Counted from the first letter of the stretch, positions 17,316 to 25,544 are shown. The stretch is DNA of 42,903 nucleotides from Methylophaga sp. UBA3192 (GCA_002363955.1 DEXE01000007.1:332949-375851), one strand, 5' to 3'. Translations and numbers: made by a program. The notes: generated by a model from the letters alone, not told the origin.

Positions 17316-19244
17316 TTGGCTAATCTGCGGATACGATGCTTCGGCTTCACAGATGCAGATCATCAACAGCTGCAGGCCTTATTATCGCAGTACAACTCAT
17401 CGTTGAATTACCAATGGCAAATCAGCCGATTAGGACATGCCGTTTTATATTTTTACAATATCGACAATGCCGAAGGTTTAAAAGCCTGGCAACATCGGGA
17501 TATCAACCTGCTTAATATTTACTGTAGCCGGCGTAAAATCAATCATGAAAAAAATCTGCTGCAGATAAAATTACCGTTAACCAGTAGTAATTTATTTTCT
17601 GTCTTCGCTTTTGCTGAAAGACATTTTGCCCAATCAACTAAATTATCAGCTAAAGGTTTTCATTTTCTGCAATCCCCTGCCAAAGTAATCAATCCCCGAT
17701 TATTCAGCATGTGGCTGGGCAACAAATTGCTGGGAACACAGGCGAAGCCTGCAGCAGATCTTCCTAAACTGCATTTACTGACCTCGGTGGTGAGCAGTGA
17801 GCAACGCGGAGATATCATTACCGATCCTGCCCTGTTGAAAACCTGGTTATCTCAGCTTACAGATGATCTGCCGCAACGACTGTCCATCCTGCTGGCCAAC
17901 TTACAATCCATTAAACAACAGCATATTTCCGAAAGCCGGCAGATTAACCTGCTCGATGTTTATTACCTCGAGCTTAAACGACTTTTATTAAGCCGTGACA
18001 GTAAAATTATTGCTGCCGAGTCCAGCCTGAAAAGACCCACACCAAAAAACCTGACTAACTTTAGCCAAACTTTGCGTTGTCTGGCCGAGTTATATTTCAC
18101 TTTGGCGGACAAACACTATCAACGTGGTGAACGTCCGGCCGATCAGACCCGATTTCTGTTTTGTTTAAACCGCGGCAGTGAGTTAATTGCCTTACAAATT
18201 TTGCATGCCACTGTTCATTATCGAACCGCACCGAAAGATTGCTGGTTACAGTTAAATCAACTGTTAATTTACCTTGAGAAAGCCAAAGCTCTGGATCTTA
18301 AACCTGAAATATCGCCGCTGGTCAGCAGTGATAGCTTTGCACATATATATAAGCTCATTGCGTTAACGGTTATTGCCGACCCCTACAGCCTGTCGAAACA
18401 TTCTGTCATACGCCTGTATTCAATGCTTTCAGAAGTGGTTAATAAAGTTTTGATTACTGATATTCCGCCACAACAGCAAGTTCTGGAGAATGCCTTTTTA
18501 TTAACCGGCTTTTTCTGTATTGAAGCAGATACAGATCAAGCCCCGAAGGCCATGTCAAAAACACCACAACTAATACGTCAGATACCTGATAACCGCATGT
18601 TACAGACTCAGGACGTGTTAACCATTCTCGGGCAAAAACTTATACCAATAAATAAGCAGGAAAACAGGTTGGATTTACTGCTGATTCGACAGGTTATGCC
18701 CCAACTGGCAGCCAGTTATCAACGACAGTCTCCCAGAAAACAGTTAATCGAATCTGGTTCTGTTGAACTGGTTCACGGGTATGCAGCCATTGTTAACTTT
18801 CTGAATGGGGCAGCCTCACCCAGTATGGAAACGATGGTATTAAATAACTCTGAACATGGCAGCTTACTGCTGATTACCGAATGCAACGATAATATTGATG
18901 TAAACGAACTGGTTTTGCTTAAAATGCAAAACTCACTGCAACTGGCCACCATTTGCTGGTTTTGCAATGATTGGCAGAATAATGCCCAGGCTGGTCTCAG
19001 CTTAATCGACGGTACGCCGGAAATTGTGACCTGTCAGCCTAAGTCCGGAAATCTTGTATATCCTGCATTACAATTAAATACTCAAATTCCAGCACTTATA
19101 ACCCAGAAAGGTGTCTTTAGCCCTAAACGGCAGTTAACTGTATTTAATGCCAAAGGTGATCCTCTCAACGTGGAAACCAAGGATGTTTATTCGGCCACAC
19201 TGGATTATGAACGCTTCACCTATATCATTAAAGCCGGTTCATAA
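17316..19244 (+). CDS. Unrecognised protein with a PilZ-like C-terminal module
   Basis: I do not recognise the whole 642-residue protein. The TTG at 17316 is chosen because it follows the previous stop by 1 bp with AGAGGCGGAG about 10 nt before it; the open frame reaches back to 17253 but would overlap the transporter gene. There is no signal peptide or membrane segment, so it is probably cytoplasmic. The N-terminal 450 residues are mostly helical-looking. The C-terminus looks like a diverged PilZ domain: RQSPR (470-474) fits RxxxR and NNSEHG (510-515) fits [DN]xSxxG, followed by DVNELVLLKMQNSLQLATICWF and GLSLIDGTPEIV. The 36-residue gap between the motifs is longer than usual, so c-di-GMP binding is only possible. 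It is translationally close to the CNNM-type gene upstream; asmA starts 58 bp downstream. Confidence 0.65.
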   Translation: MANLRIRCFGFTDADHQQLQALLSQYNSSLNYQWQISRLGHAVLYFYNIDNAEGLKAWQHRDINLLNIYCSRRKINHEKNLLQIKLPLTSSNLFSVFAFAERHFAQSTKLSAKGFHFLQSPAKVINPRLFSMWLGNKLLGTQAKPAADLPKLHLLTSVVSSEQRGDIITDPALLKTWLSQLTDDLPQRLSILLANLQSIKQQHISESRQINLLDVYYLELKRLLLSRDSKIIAAESSLKRPTPKNLTNFSQTLRCLAELYFTLADKHYQRGERPADQTRFLFCLNRGSELIALQILHATVHYRTAPKDCWLQLNQLLIYLEKAKALDLKPEISPLVSSDSFAHIYKLIALTVIADPYSLSKHSVIRLYSMLSEVVNKVLITDIPPQQQVLENAFLLTGFFCIEADTDQAPKAMSKTPQLIRQIPDNRMLQTQDVLTILGQKLIPINKQENRLDLLLIRQVMPQLAASYQRQSPRKQLIESGSVELVHGYAAIVNFLNGAASPSMETMVLNNSEHGSLLLITECNDNIDVNELVLLKMQNSLQLATICWFCNDWQNNAQAGLSLIDGTPEIVTCQPKSGNLVYPALQLNTQIPALITQKGVFSPKRQLTVFNAKGDPLNVETKDVYSATLDYERFTYIIKAGS

Positions 19245-19302
19245 ACGTCGTCAAATGGCTTATCATCATTGTAATACACCCATCTAAGTACAGGATCAAA
19301 GC

Positions 19303-21771
19303 ATGCGCACCTTTATCAAACTGATTATCGCAATCATCATCATCGCTATCGCTGCTCTCGCAGCACTTCCGTTTATCATTGATCCTAATGACTATAAAGA
19401 CGAAATTGCGGCACAGGTTGAAAAAGCCACAGGTCGTAAATTGACCTTACAGGGAGATATAGGCTTATCTGTCTTCCCCTGGATAGCACTGGAGCTTGGT
19501 CCTTTATCTCTTAGTAATGCCAGTGGCTTTAAGGCTGAATCATTCGCCAGCGTCCAGGCGGCTGAAATTCGTATTAAACTGATGCCTTTATTGAAAAAGC
19601 AACTGGAAATGGACACAATTGTTCTGGATGGTTTGTTATTGAATCTGGAAACAAATGAACAAGGTGTGACCAACTGGGATGATCTGACAAAGGCGGATGA
19701 GATCTCAGATGATGCGACCGCCACTACTTCTGAAAGTCCTTCAACTGAACCTTCGGGTGGACTGGCTGCAATCAGTATCGCAGGGGTTAAATTGACTAAT
19801 GCCAATGTATTGTGGTCAGACGCCAGTAAAGATGAAAATTTTCAACTGCGTAATCTCAATCTTGATACTGATCCTCTGGTTCCCGGACAACCAACCGCTT
19901 TAACAACATCGTTTGACCTTATCAGCAGTAAGCCTGAAGTCAAGGCCCATATCAAACTCGACAGCAAGGTCATCGTTGATTTAGAAAACCAGATATATGC
20001 ATTGGAATCACTCAAATTCAACACGGTAGCCAATAGCTCTGCTATGCCGTTACAACAGGCTAATCTGGATCTTCAAGCCGATATTAACGCCAATATGGCC
20101 AGTGAACTGGTAACAATCAATAATTTGAAAGTGGATTTACAGGCGACCGGTTCAAATCAAAAAATCAATGCCAGTGTTAATGGATTAATCGAAGTCAATC
20201 TGGGCAGCCAGCTGCATCGCATTACTAATCTGGCGATCACTGCAGACATCGAAGATGAAAAACTGCCAGGCGGCAAAGCCAAACTGGAAGTAAACAGCAA
20301 TATTATTGCCAATCTGGCAGATGAAACCTTTCAAGCCAATGACCTCGTTATAAAACTAGCCGATCTGACAATGAGTGGCCGGTTGCAAGGCGACAGGATT
20401 TTGTCGGATGATCTGGCTTTTAATGGCAATGTACAGGTCAAACCGTTCAATTTACGTAAATTAGCTAACGATTTAAAAATTGAATTACCGGAAATGGCAG
20501 ATAACACCACACTGGAACTGGTTCAGTTGAGCAGTGAAATCAGCGGCAGTAAAAATTCCATTAATGCCAAAGATTTACAACTGACACTTGACCAAAGCCA
20601 ATTTGCTGGTCAATTTGGTATCAGTAATTTTGAAAATCCGGCCTATACATTTAACCTGACATTGGATCAGATTGATGCCGATCGCTACTTACCACCGGCT
20701 AAAGAAGACAAAGAAAATACAGCCAAAGAAGTTGCTACACCATCCACTGCCGCCACAGGTGGTGCAAGTGAATTACCATTAGAGACATTGCGGGATATCA
20801 ATGCCAAAGGCAGCTTCAAAATCGGCAAACTTAAAGCCAGCGGTATCAGTAGCGAAAATATACTCATTACGATTGATGCCAAAGACGGGTTGATTAAACT
20901 CAGTCCTTTAGCGGCAGATCTCTATCAGGGAAAGTATCAGGGTAATGTCAGCCTGGATGCCCGTGGAGACAGCCTGAAACTGGCTGTAGATGAAAACCTG
21001 CAAGGTGTGCAGGCTGGGCCTTTATTAAAAGATCTGACCGGTAATGATCGTATTTCCGGAACCGCCAATGCCAGTGTAAAGCTTAATGGCAGTGGTAAGG
21101 ATGTTGATGCCATTAAACAAAGCCTGGATGGCAACGGCGCATTTTCCTTTACTGATGGCGCATTGAAAGGCATTAATATTGCTGAAGCCATTCGTCAGGC
21201 TAAAGCACTGCTTTCCGGTCAGAAAGCTGCTGAGTCTAATGAACCGGTACAAACTGATTTCAGCAGTCTAAAAGGCACATTTACAGCAAAGCAAGGTATT
21301 GTTAATAATCAGGATCTTGAATTGATGTCGCCATTGTTACGCGTCACTGGTGCGGGCGATATTGATATTCCAAGAGAGGTCATTGATTATGCGGTTCGCG
21401 TTTCGATCGTGGGAACTGCTGAAGGCCAGGGGGGCAAAACACTGGAAGATCTTAAAGGTCTGACCATTCCGGTAAAAATTACGGGTAGTTTTGACAATCC
21501 AAGACCAAAAGTTGATATGGCTTCAGTTATCAAAGACCAGGCCACTGGTGAAGTAAAAGCCAAAGCCGAAGAAAAACTTAAGGAAAAGCTGGGCGACGGG
21601 CTTGGCGGTTTGCTTGGTGGTAAGCTCGGTATTGAATCTAAATCTGACGCCTCTTCAGAGCCCGTTGAAGAATCAGCAACAGAAGAAAAAACATCCGAAG
21701 AAGCGCCTGAAAAGGAATCTTCACCATCAACAGAAGACCTGCTGAAAGAAAAACTCAAGGGTTTATTCTAA
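19303..21771 (+). CDS. AsmA family protein
   Basis: Large envelope protein anchored in the inner membrane, of the AsmA-like (TamB/YhdP-related) group proposed to help phospholipid transport or outer-membrane assembly. The 822 residues begin with a single N-terminal anchor (FIKLIIAIIIIAIAALAALPFII). The family motif DPNDYKDEIAAQVEKATGRKLTLQGDIGLSVFPWIALELGPLSL follows in shorter form at 28-70, then repetitive beta-rich segments to about 640 and the conserved C-terminal part GNGAFSFTDGALKGINIAEAIR...DIDIPREVIDYAV. The last 60 residues or so are a Ser/Glu/Lys-rich tail ending EDLLKEKLKGLF. The ATG follows an AGGA site. A terminator lies 15 bp after the stop. Confidence 0.9.
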   Translation: MRTFIKLIIAIIIIAIAALAALPFIIDPNDYKDEIAAQVEKATGRKLTLQGDIGLSVFPWIALELGPLSLSNASGFKAESFASVQAAEIRIKLMPLLKKQLEMDTIVLDGLLLNLETNEQGVTNWDDLTKADEISDDATATTSESPSTEPSGGLAAISIAGVKLTNANVLWSDASKDENFQLRNLNLDTDPLVPGQPTALTTSFDLISSKPEVKAHIKLDSKVIVDLENQIYALESLKFNTVANSSAMPLQQANLDLQADINANMASELVTINNLKVDLQATGSNQKINASVNGLIEVNLGSQLHRITNLAITADIEDEKLPGGKAKLEVNSNIIANLADETFQANDLVIKLADLTMSGRLQGDRILSDDLAFNGNVQVKPFNLRKLANDLKIELPEMADNTTLELVQLSSEISGSKNSINAKDLQLTLDQSQFAGQFGISNFENPAYTFNLTLDQIDADRYLPPAKEDKENTAKEVATPSTAATGGASELPLETLRDINAKGSFKIGKLKASGISSENILITIDAKDGLIKLSPLAADLYQGKYQGNVSLDARGDSLKLAVDENLQGVQAGPLLKDLTGNDRISGTANASVKLNGSGKDVDAIKQSLDGNGAFSFTDGALKGINIAEAIRQAKALLSGQKAAESNEPVQTDFSSLKGTFTAKQGIVNNQDLELMSPLLRVTGAGDIDIPREVIDYAVRVSIVGTAEGQGGKTLEDLKGLTIPVKITGSFDNPRPKVDMASVIKDQATGEVKAKAEEKLKEKLGDGLGGLLGGKLGIESKSDASSEPVEESATEEKTSEEAPEKESSPSTEDLLKEKLKGLF

Positions 21772-21786
21772 TCAATGACAAACTAA

Positions 21787-21825
21787 AGGCCGTGCTCATT
21801 CCGGAACACGGCCTGATTCTATTTT
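21787..21825 (+). terminator. Intrinsic terminator after asmA, overlapping the mutY start
   Basis: AGGCCGTG (21787-21794) pairs perfectly with CACGGCCT (21807-21814) around a 12-nt loop, and GATTCTATTTT follows. The last T's are the first bases of the mutY TTG start codon at 21824. Confidence 0.75.
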
Positions 21826-22873
21826 GACTTCAAGCACTTTCAGTGACCGTTTATTAGCGTGGTATGACCAACATGGTCGTAAGGATTTACCGTGGCAGCA
21901 AAATGCCTCGGCTTATCATATCTGGCTTTCGGAAGTGATGTTGCAGCAGACTCAGGTTGCTACGGTCATCCCCTATTATCAGCGTTTTATTGAGAAATTC
22001 CCGCATATTGATGCCCTGGCTGACGCACAGGTCGATGACGTTCTGAGTCTCTGGTCAGGACTGGGTTATTATGCTCGTGGTCGTAACCTGCATAAAGCCG
22101 CCATTCAGATGCAACAACAACATAATTCTCAGGTGCCTGAGGATTTTCAGTCATTGTTACGTTTGCCGGGAATCGGGCGTTCTACAGCAGGGGCTATTAT
22201 GGCACTTGCTTTTCATCAGCGTTTCCCGATTCTTGACGGTAATGTAAAACGGGTACTGGCACGATATGATGCGATCAACATCTGGCCAGGAGAAAAACAC
22301 GTTGAAACAGCCATGTGGCAACGCGTAGAAGAGTTATTACCCTCAACGCGAATTGCTAATTACATTCAGGCACAAATGGATTTAGGCGCAACCCTGTGTA
22401 CTCGCAGTCGCCCGGACTGCCAAAGATGTCCACTAATAACCGATTGCCAGGCCTACGCTTCCGGTGACCCCACATTATTCCCAGTCCGTAAAACCAAAAA
22501 GCAGCAACCTGTACGTCAAACTAATTGGTATATATACATTCATCAGGATAACCACATATTACTGGAACAACGTCCACAAAGTGGCATCTGGGGTGGTTTG
22601 TGGAGCTTTCCTGAAGCCGCGGCTCAAGTAGCAGATAACATTCTGCCGGTAAAAAATGCTGTCTTTCAATCATCAATGCCTGAAATCAAGCATGTTTTCA
22701 GTCATTTCAAATTAACGATCCACCCCCATATTTTCACTGCAGATCCCATTAATATAGTTGCTGAGAATAATCAGCATATCTGGGTTAAAATAGACAAGGC
22801 GTTAACACTGGGCTTACCCGCCCCGGTTAAACAATTAATTGAATTCTTATCATCAACCGAGAGGATGCTATGA
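21824..22873 (+). CDS. mutY: A/G-specific adenine DNA glycosylase MutY
   Basis: Removes A mispaired with 8-oxoguanine in base excision repair. The start is a TTG at 21824: from there MTSSTFSDRLLAWYDQHGRK aligns position by position with E. coli MutY (WYD at 13-15), and no ATG gives a better N-terminus. Catalytic E37 (SEVMLQQTQV) and D138 (LDGNVKRV) keep the E. coli numbering. The helix-hairpin-helix is LPGIGRSTAGAI, and the [4Fe-4S] cluster cysteines are C192, C199, C202 and C208. The C-terminal NUDT1-like 8-oxoG recognition domain covers about 225-345. The TTG lies in the T-tract of the upstream terminator with no visible ribosome site. It overlaps yggX by 4 bp (ATGA). Confidence 0.96.
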   Translation: MTSSTFSDRLLAWYDQHGRKDLPWQQNASAYHIWLSEVMLQQTQVATVIPYYQRFIEKFPHIDALADAQVDDVLSLWSGLGYYARGRNLHKAAIQMQQQHNSQVPEDFQSLLRLPGIGRSTAGAIMALAFHQRFPILDGNVKRVLARYDAINIWPGEKHVETAMWQRVEELLPSTRIANYIQAQMDLGATLCTRSRPDCQRCPLITDCQAYASGDPTLFPVRKTKKQQPVRQTNWYIYIHQDNHILLEQRPQSGIWGGLWSFPEAAAQVADNILPVKNAVFQSSMPEIKHVFSHFKLTIHPHIFTADPINIVAENNQHIWVKIDKALTLGLPAPVKQLIEFLSSTERML

Positions 22874-23136
22874 CACGTACCGTGCATTGTGTAAAACTCA
22901 ACAAAGAAGCAGAAGCACTCGACTTTCCACCTTATCCCGGCGATCTGGGCAAAAAAATCTATGAGACCGTCTCTAAAGAAGCCTGGCAAATGTGGATAGC
23001 ACATCAAACTATGCTGATAAATGAATATCGTTTATCTCTTGCAGATCCGAAATCCCAGGCTTTTTTAAAAACCGAACTGGAAAAGTTTTTCTATGGAGAA
23101 GGTTCTGAAACGCCAGCTGATTTCAAACCGGTTTAA
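22870..23136 (+). CDS. yggX: Fe(2+)-trafficking / oxidative damage protection protein YggX
   Basis: An 88-residue cytosolic protein that protects iron-sulfur clusters from oxidation and is linked to iron handling. It matches E. coli YggX from the start (TRTVHCVKLNKEAEALDFPPYPGDLGKKIY) through SKEAW and QTMLINEYRL; C7 corresponds to the conserved Cys. It overlaps mutY by ATGA, and mutY-yggX is a conserved pair, fitting because MutY itself carries a [4Fe-4S] cluster. No clear terminator follows. Confidence 0.96.
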   Translation: MTRTVHCVKLNKEAEALDFPPYPGDLGKKIYETVSKEAWQMWIAHQTMLINEYRLSLADPKSQAFLKTELEKFFYGEGSETPADFKPV

Positions 23137-23262
23137 GCTGAAATTTGAGGGAAGTCGCGCATTTTAACTGTGCACGCAGTTTGAAATTTGCCAATCTACA
23201 TTTTCATTAATGCCAGTTAACCAGAACGATAAAATTCTTATAAATTCATATATTTCAATAAA

Positions 23263-23318
23263 TTACAGTTTTTTTTTCCGTTTTTACAGCTAATTTTAAC
23301 CCTAAAAAAAAACTGTAA
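23263..23318. repeat. 15-bp perfect inverted repeat with T9/A9 tracts, upstream of the cold-shock gene
   Basis: TTACAG followed by nine T's (23263-23277) is the exact reverse complement of nine A's followed by CTGTAA (23304-23318), with a 26-bp spacer that holds another TTTACAG. The order (T-run inside, A-run inside) is opposite to an intrinsic terminator. The two tracts lie about 40-95 bp upstream of the predicted -10 and could bend DNA or act as UP elements. The rest of the 307-bp gap 23137-23443 shows no gene. Confidence 0.75.
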
Positions 23319-23332
23319 ACTCCAAAATAAAT

Positions 23333-23443
23333 GTGACTTTTTGTTAAATTTTGGGCGTACAATGCGATTAACCCCTTTTTAAGGGGTAGTGTAAGCTGAC
23401 TTAGGAGTTAAGTTAGCAGAAGATTTAAGATATTGAGGTTGAT
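23333..23443 (+). promoter_or_regulatory. Cold-shock gene promoter and structured leader
   Basis: A -10 TACAAT lies at 23358-23363 with a weak -35 GTGACT at 23333-23338 (19-bp spacer). The predicted leader of about 75 nt can form ACCCCTT/AAGGGGT, then GCTGACTT/AAGTTAGC (one G-U pair). The ribosome site GAGGT lies about 6 nt before the ATG. Structured leaders are typical of cspA-type genes, whose mRNA refolds at low temperature; here that is inference. Confidence 0.5.
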
Positions 23444-23653
23444 ATGGCAGAGCAAGTTACAGGTACAGTGAAATGGTTCAATGACGCAAAAGGATTCGGT
23501 TTTATTGAACGCGCCGATGGTCCGGATGTTTTTGTACATCACAGCGCGATTAAATCAGATGGTTTCAGAACTCTGAAAGAAGGCCAATCTGTCACGATGG
23601 AAGTGACACAAGGTCAGAAAGGTCCACAAGCGGAAAACGTTGTCCCTAGCTGA
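23444..23653 (+). CDS. Cold-shock domain protein (CspA family)
   Basis: A 69-residue single-stranded RNA/DNA-binding OB-fold protein that melts mRNA structure. The family landmarks are all visible: TGTVKWFNDAKGFGFIE (RNP1 KGFGFI) and DVFVHHSAI (RNP2), then the TLKEGQSVTMEVTQGQKGPQAENV tail. The paralogue number cannot be assigned. It is a single-gene unit with its own promoter and a strong terminator 24 bp after the stop. Confidence 0.96.
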   Translation: MAEQVTGTVKWFNDAKGFGFIERADGPDVFVHHSAIKSDGFRTLKEGQSVTMEVTQGQKGPQAENVVPS

Positions 23654-23676
23654 TAACACGATCCGATACAGACATG

Positions 23677-23710
23677 AAAAGCCGGTTAAACTTTTAGCCG
23701 GCTTTTTTTT
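23677..23710 (+). terminator. Intrinsic terminator of the cold-shock gene
   Basis: AAAAGCCGG (23677-23685) pairs with CCGGCTTTT (23698-23706) around a 12-nt loop, followed by T's to 23710. The A-run on the left also lets it act in reverse. Confidence 0.9.
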
Positions 23711-23781
23711 GTTCGTTATTCTAAAACTGGCATAAAAGATGGCTTGACGCTTATTGAGTCATACAGGCACTATCAAAGTTT

Positions 23782-23938
23782 AGGTCTGATGATCTTTTTG
23801 CCTTTGTTATGAATTGAAAAACGTCACGCAATGCGCGAGGAATGCGTATAGCAGTTCCATATTAGCGACAGGCAATTACAGTTTGTGTGTTTTTCAATCC
23901 CACTCCTAAGGACTGGGCTCTGAAAGATCAGCAGCTCT
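23782..23938. repeat. Diverged, short member of the MITE-like repeat family
   Basis: AGGTCTGATGATCTTT (23782-23797) and AAAGATCAGCAGCTCT (23923-23938) are imperfect inverted ends resembling those of the 25599-25862 element. Inside, GTTATGAATTGAAAAACG...GCGAGGAATGCG and TATTAGCGACAGGCAATTACAG run parallel to GTTGTGAGCTGAAAAAGCG...CGAGGAACGC and AATAAGTGACGAGTAACGCAG of the other copies. It is about 157 bp, fills most of the gap before the DUF4197 gene, and ends 22 bp before its ATG. Confidence 0.6.
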
Positions 23939-23960
23939 TCGGTATGAAAGGAATGACATT

Positions 23961-24713
23961 ATGAAATTTTCGGCAACGTTTACCTCCATCGTTTTTTTAT
24001 TCTCGTTACTGGCAACCTCCCCCAGCCATGCAGACTGGAAAAAATTCCTGGAAGACTTCAGTAAATCAGGCAGTACAGCACTTGAATCGTCACAAGGTTC
24101 GGATTTAAGCGCTGATACTATTGCGAACGGCTTGAAAGAGGCACTGGAAACCGGCACCAGAAAGGCGGTGGAAAATGTCAGCAAAGAAGGTGGTTATCTG
24201 AACAACCCGCAAATCCGTATCCCTTTACCACCGCGTGTACAACAAGCCGCTGGCTTAATGCGTCAGCTGGGCCTGAATAAAATGGCAGACGATTTTGAAC
24301 AAAGTATTAATCGGGCTGCAGAAAAAGCTGCACCACAGGCAACGTCAATTATGATTGATGCCATTAAAAGCATGACCATTGATGATGCCCGTAACATTCT
24401 TAATGGCGAGACTGACTCGGCTACGCGTTTTTTTGAAGATAAAACCCGTGGCAAGCTGGCCGGTTTATTTGAACCGATCATTGATACATCGCTCAATGAG
24501 GTTGGGGCTACCCGCTATTACAATCAACTGGACGATCAACTAAGCTCGGTCCCCGTTGTCGGACAGGATCTGAATCTGGATCTGCCGGACTATGTCACCG
24601 GTCAGGCGCTGGATGGTTTGTTTGTGATGATAGCGCAGGAAGAACAGAAGATCCGTAACAATCCAGCGGCACGAACATCGGAACTGCTGCAGCAGGTTTT
24701 TGGCAGTAAATAA
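23961..24713 (+). CDS. DUF4197 family secreted protein
   Basis: A 250-residue protein of unknown function. A Sec signal peptide (MKFSATFTSIVFLFSLLATSPSHA, cleaved before DWKK) predicts the periplasm. The mature part follows the DUF4197 pattern: GLKEALETGTRKAVENVS, GYLNNPQIRIPLP, GLNKMADDFEQSINRAAEKAAP, SMTIDDARNILNG, TRGKLAGLFEPIIDTSLNEVG, and the end GQALDGLFVMIAQEEQKIRNNPAARTSELLQQVF. AAAGGA lies 8 nt before the ATG. The membrane cytochrome gene starts 66 bp downstream in the same direction without a terminator between, so the two may be co-transcribed. Confidence 0.9.
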   Translation: MKFSATFTSIVFLFSLLATSPSHADWKKFLEDFSKSGSTALESSQGSDLSADTIANGLKEALETGTRKAVENVSKEGGYLNNPQIRIPLPPRVQQAAGLMRQLGLNKMADDFEQSINRAAEKAAPQATSIMIDAIKSMTIDDARNILNGETDSATRFFEDKTRGKLAGLFEPIIDTSLNEVGATRYYNQLDDQLSSVPVVGQDLNLDLPDYVTGQALDGLFVMIAQEEQKIRNNPAARTSELLQQVFGSK

Positions 24714-24779
24714 GGTTTTCGGCTACTCAGAAAATGCGTGATGTAATAGAATAAACACAATAAAAATAAGGGAAACAAC

Positions 24780-25544
24780 ATGGCAAAAAATCACAACCTC
24801 AATCTCGCCAGTCAAGGCACATCATTAAAAGCACTATTTACCGGATATCTGGTTGTGGTCGCTGTGGGTTATCTGATGGCAATCGTACAGATTCAGCTGA
24901 CTCATGGCCTTGCAGATGGAAAATATGGACTATCCGTTGATGACATCGTTTACAGCTATTACGGTAATAGAAGTAACTCTCTGCTCGAAAATAAATTACA
25001 CGGTTCAATGAAACCCATGGCCACTGATGATGAACGTGAAAAAATCATTAGCTGGGTGCACGCTGGTGCCACCGAAGACGCGTATGAAAATGATGGTATT
25101 AAACAGATTTTTGAAGCGAAATGTATTATCTGTCATAACGCAGATGCCGGTGGTGCAGTCCCGGATTACTCTGACTTCCAACAAATAAAAGAACGCGCGG
25201 TGGTGGACACTGGTGCCAGTATTACGGCTCTTGCCCGCGTTTCGCATATTCACTTATTTGGTATCGCATTTATCTTTATGTTTGTCGGCTTGATTTTCAG
25301 TTTAGCCGCCGGTGTACCAAAACCGTTAAAAGTGTTCGTTATTTCAATGCCCTATATTTTTCTGTTGATAGATATCAGTGCATGGTGGCTGACCAAACTG
25401 AATCCGAATTTTGCCTGGTTTGTAATGATTGGTGGTGGTGCAATGGCACTATCCTTTGCCTTTATGTGGGTAGTATCCATGTATGAAATGTGGATTCTGC
25501 CACGTATCCGTGAAGACAATCGTGACGCATTATTAGACGAATAA
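24780..25544 (+). CDS. Membrane-bound protein with one c-type haem site (CXXCH), function unknown
   Basis: The 254-residue protein has one hydrophobic segment near 20-40, a soluble stretch of about 110 residues, then three strongly hydrophobic segments (about 160-180, 190-210, 218-245). The soluble part carries FEAKCIICHNADAGG, a single CXXCH (C115, C118, H119) for covalent haem c. That region is therefore predicted to be periplasmic, consistent with the N-terminal segment crossing inward to outward. The part before it (SWVHAGATEDAYENDGIKQIFEAKC) also reads like a cytochrome c entry. No distal Met after the haem site is obvious. It may be an electron-transfer subunit, but no partner oxidase or dehydrogenase is next to it. 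An A/G-rich ribosome site (AAGGGAAACAAC) precedes the ATG, and a strong terminator follows the stop. Confidence 0.75.
   Translation: MAKNHNLNLASQGTSLKALFTGYLVVVAVGYLMAIVQIQLTHGLADGKYGLSVDDIVYSYYGNRSNSLLENKLHGSMKPMATDDEREKIISWVHAGATEDAYENDGIKQIFEAKCIICHNADAGGAVPDYSDFQQIKERAVVDTGASITALARVSHIHLFGIAFIFMFVGLIFSLAAGVPKPLKVFVISMPYIFLLIDISAWWLTKLNPNFAWFVMIGGGAMALSFAFMWVVSMYEMWILPRIREDNRDALLDE

Noticed and set aside
19392..19805. 137-codon open frame on the minus strand
   Set aside because: Lies entirely inside asmA; composition is Ser/Leu-rich as expected from the antisense of its Ala/Asp/Glu-rich codons; no ribosome site or similarity. The same applies to 21387-21758.
23137..23262. Small gene or terminator directly after yggX
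   Set aside because: No open frame with a ribosome site, and only a direct repeat of GAAATTTG; no stem followed by a T-run.
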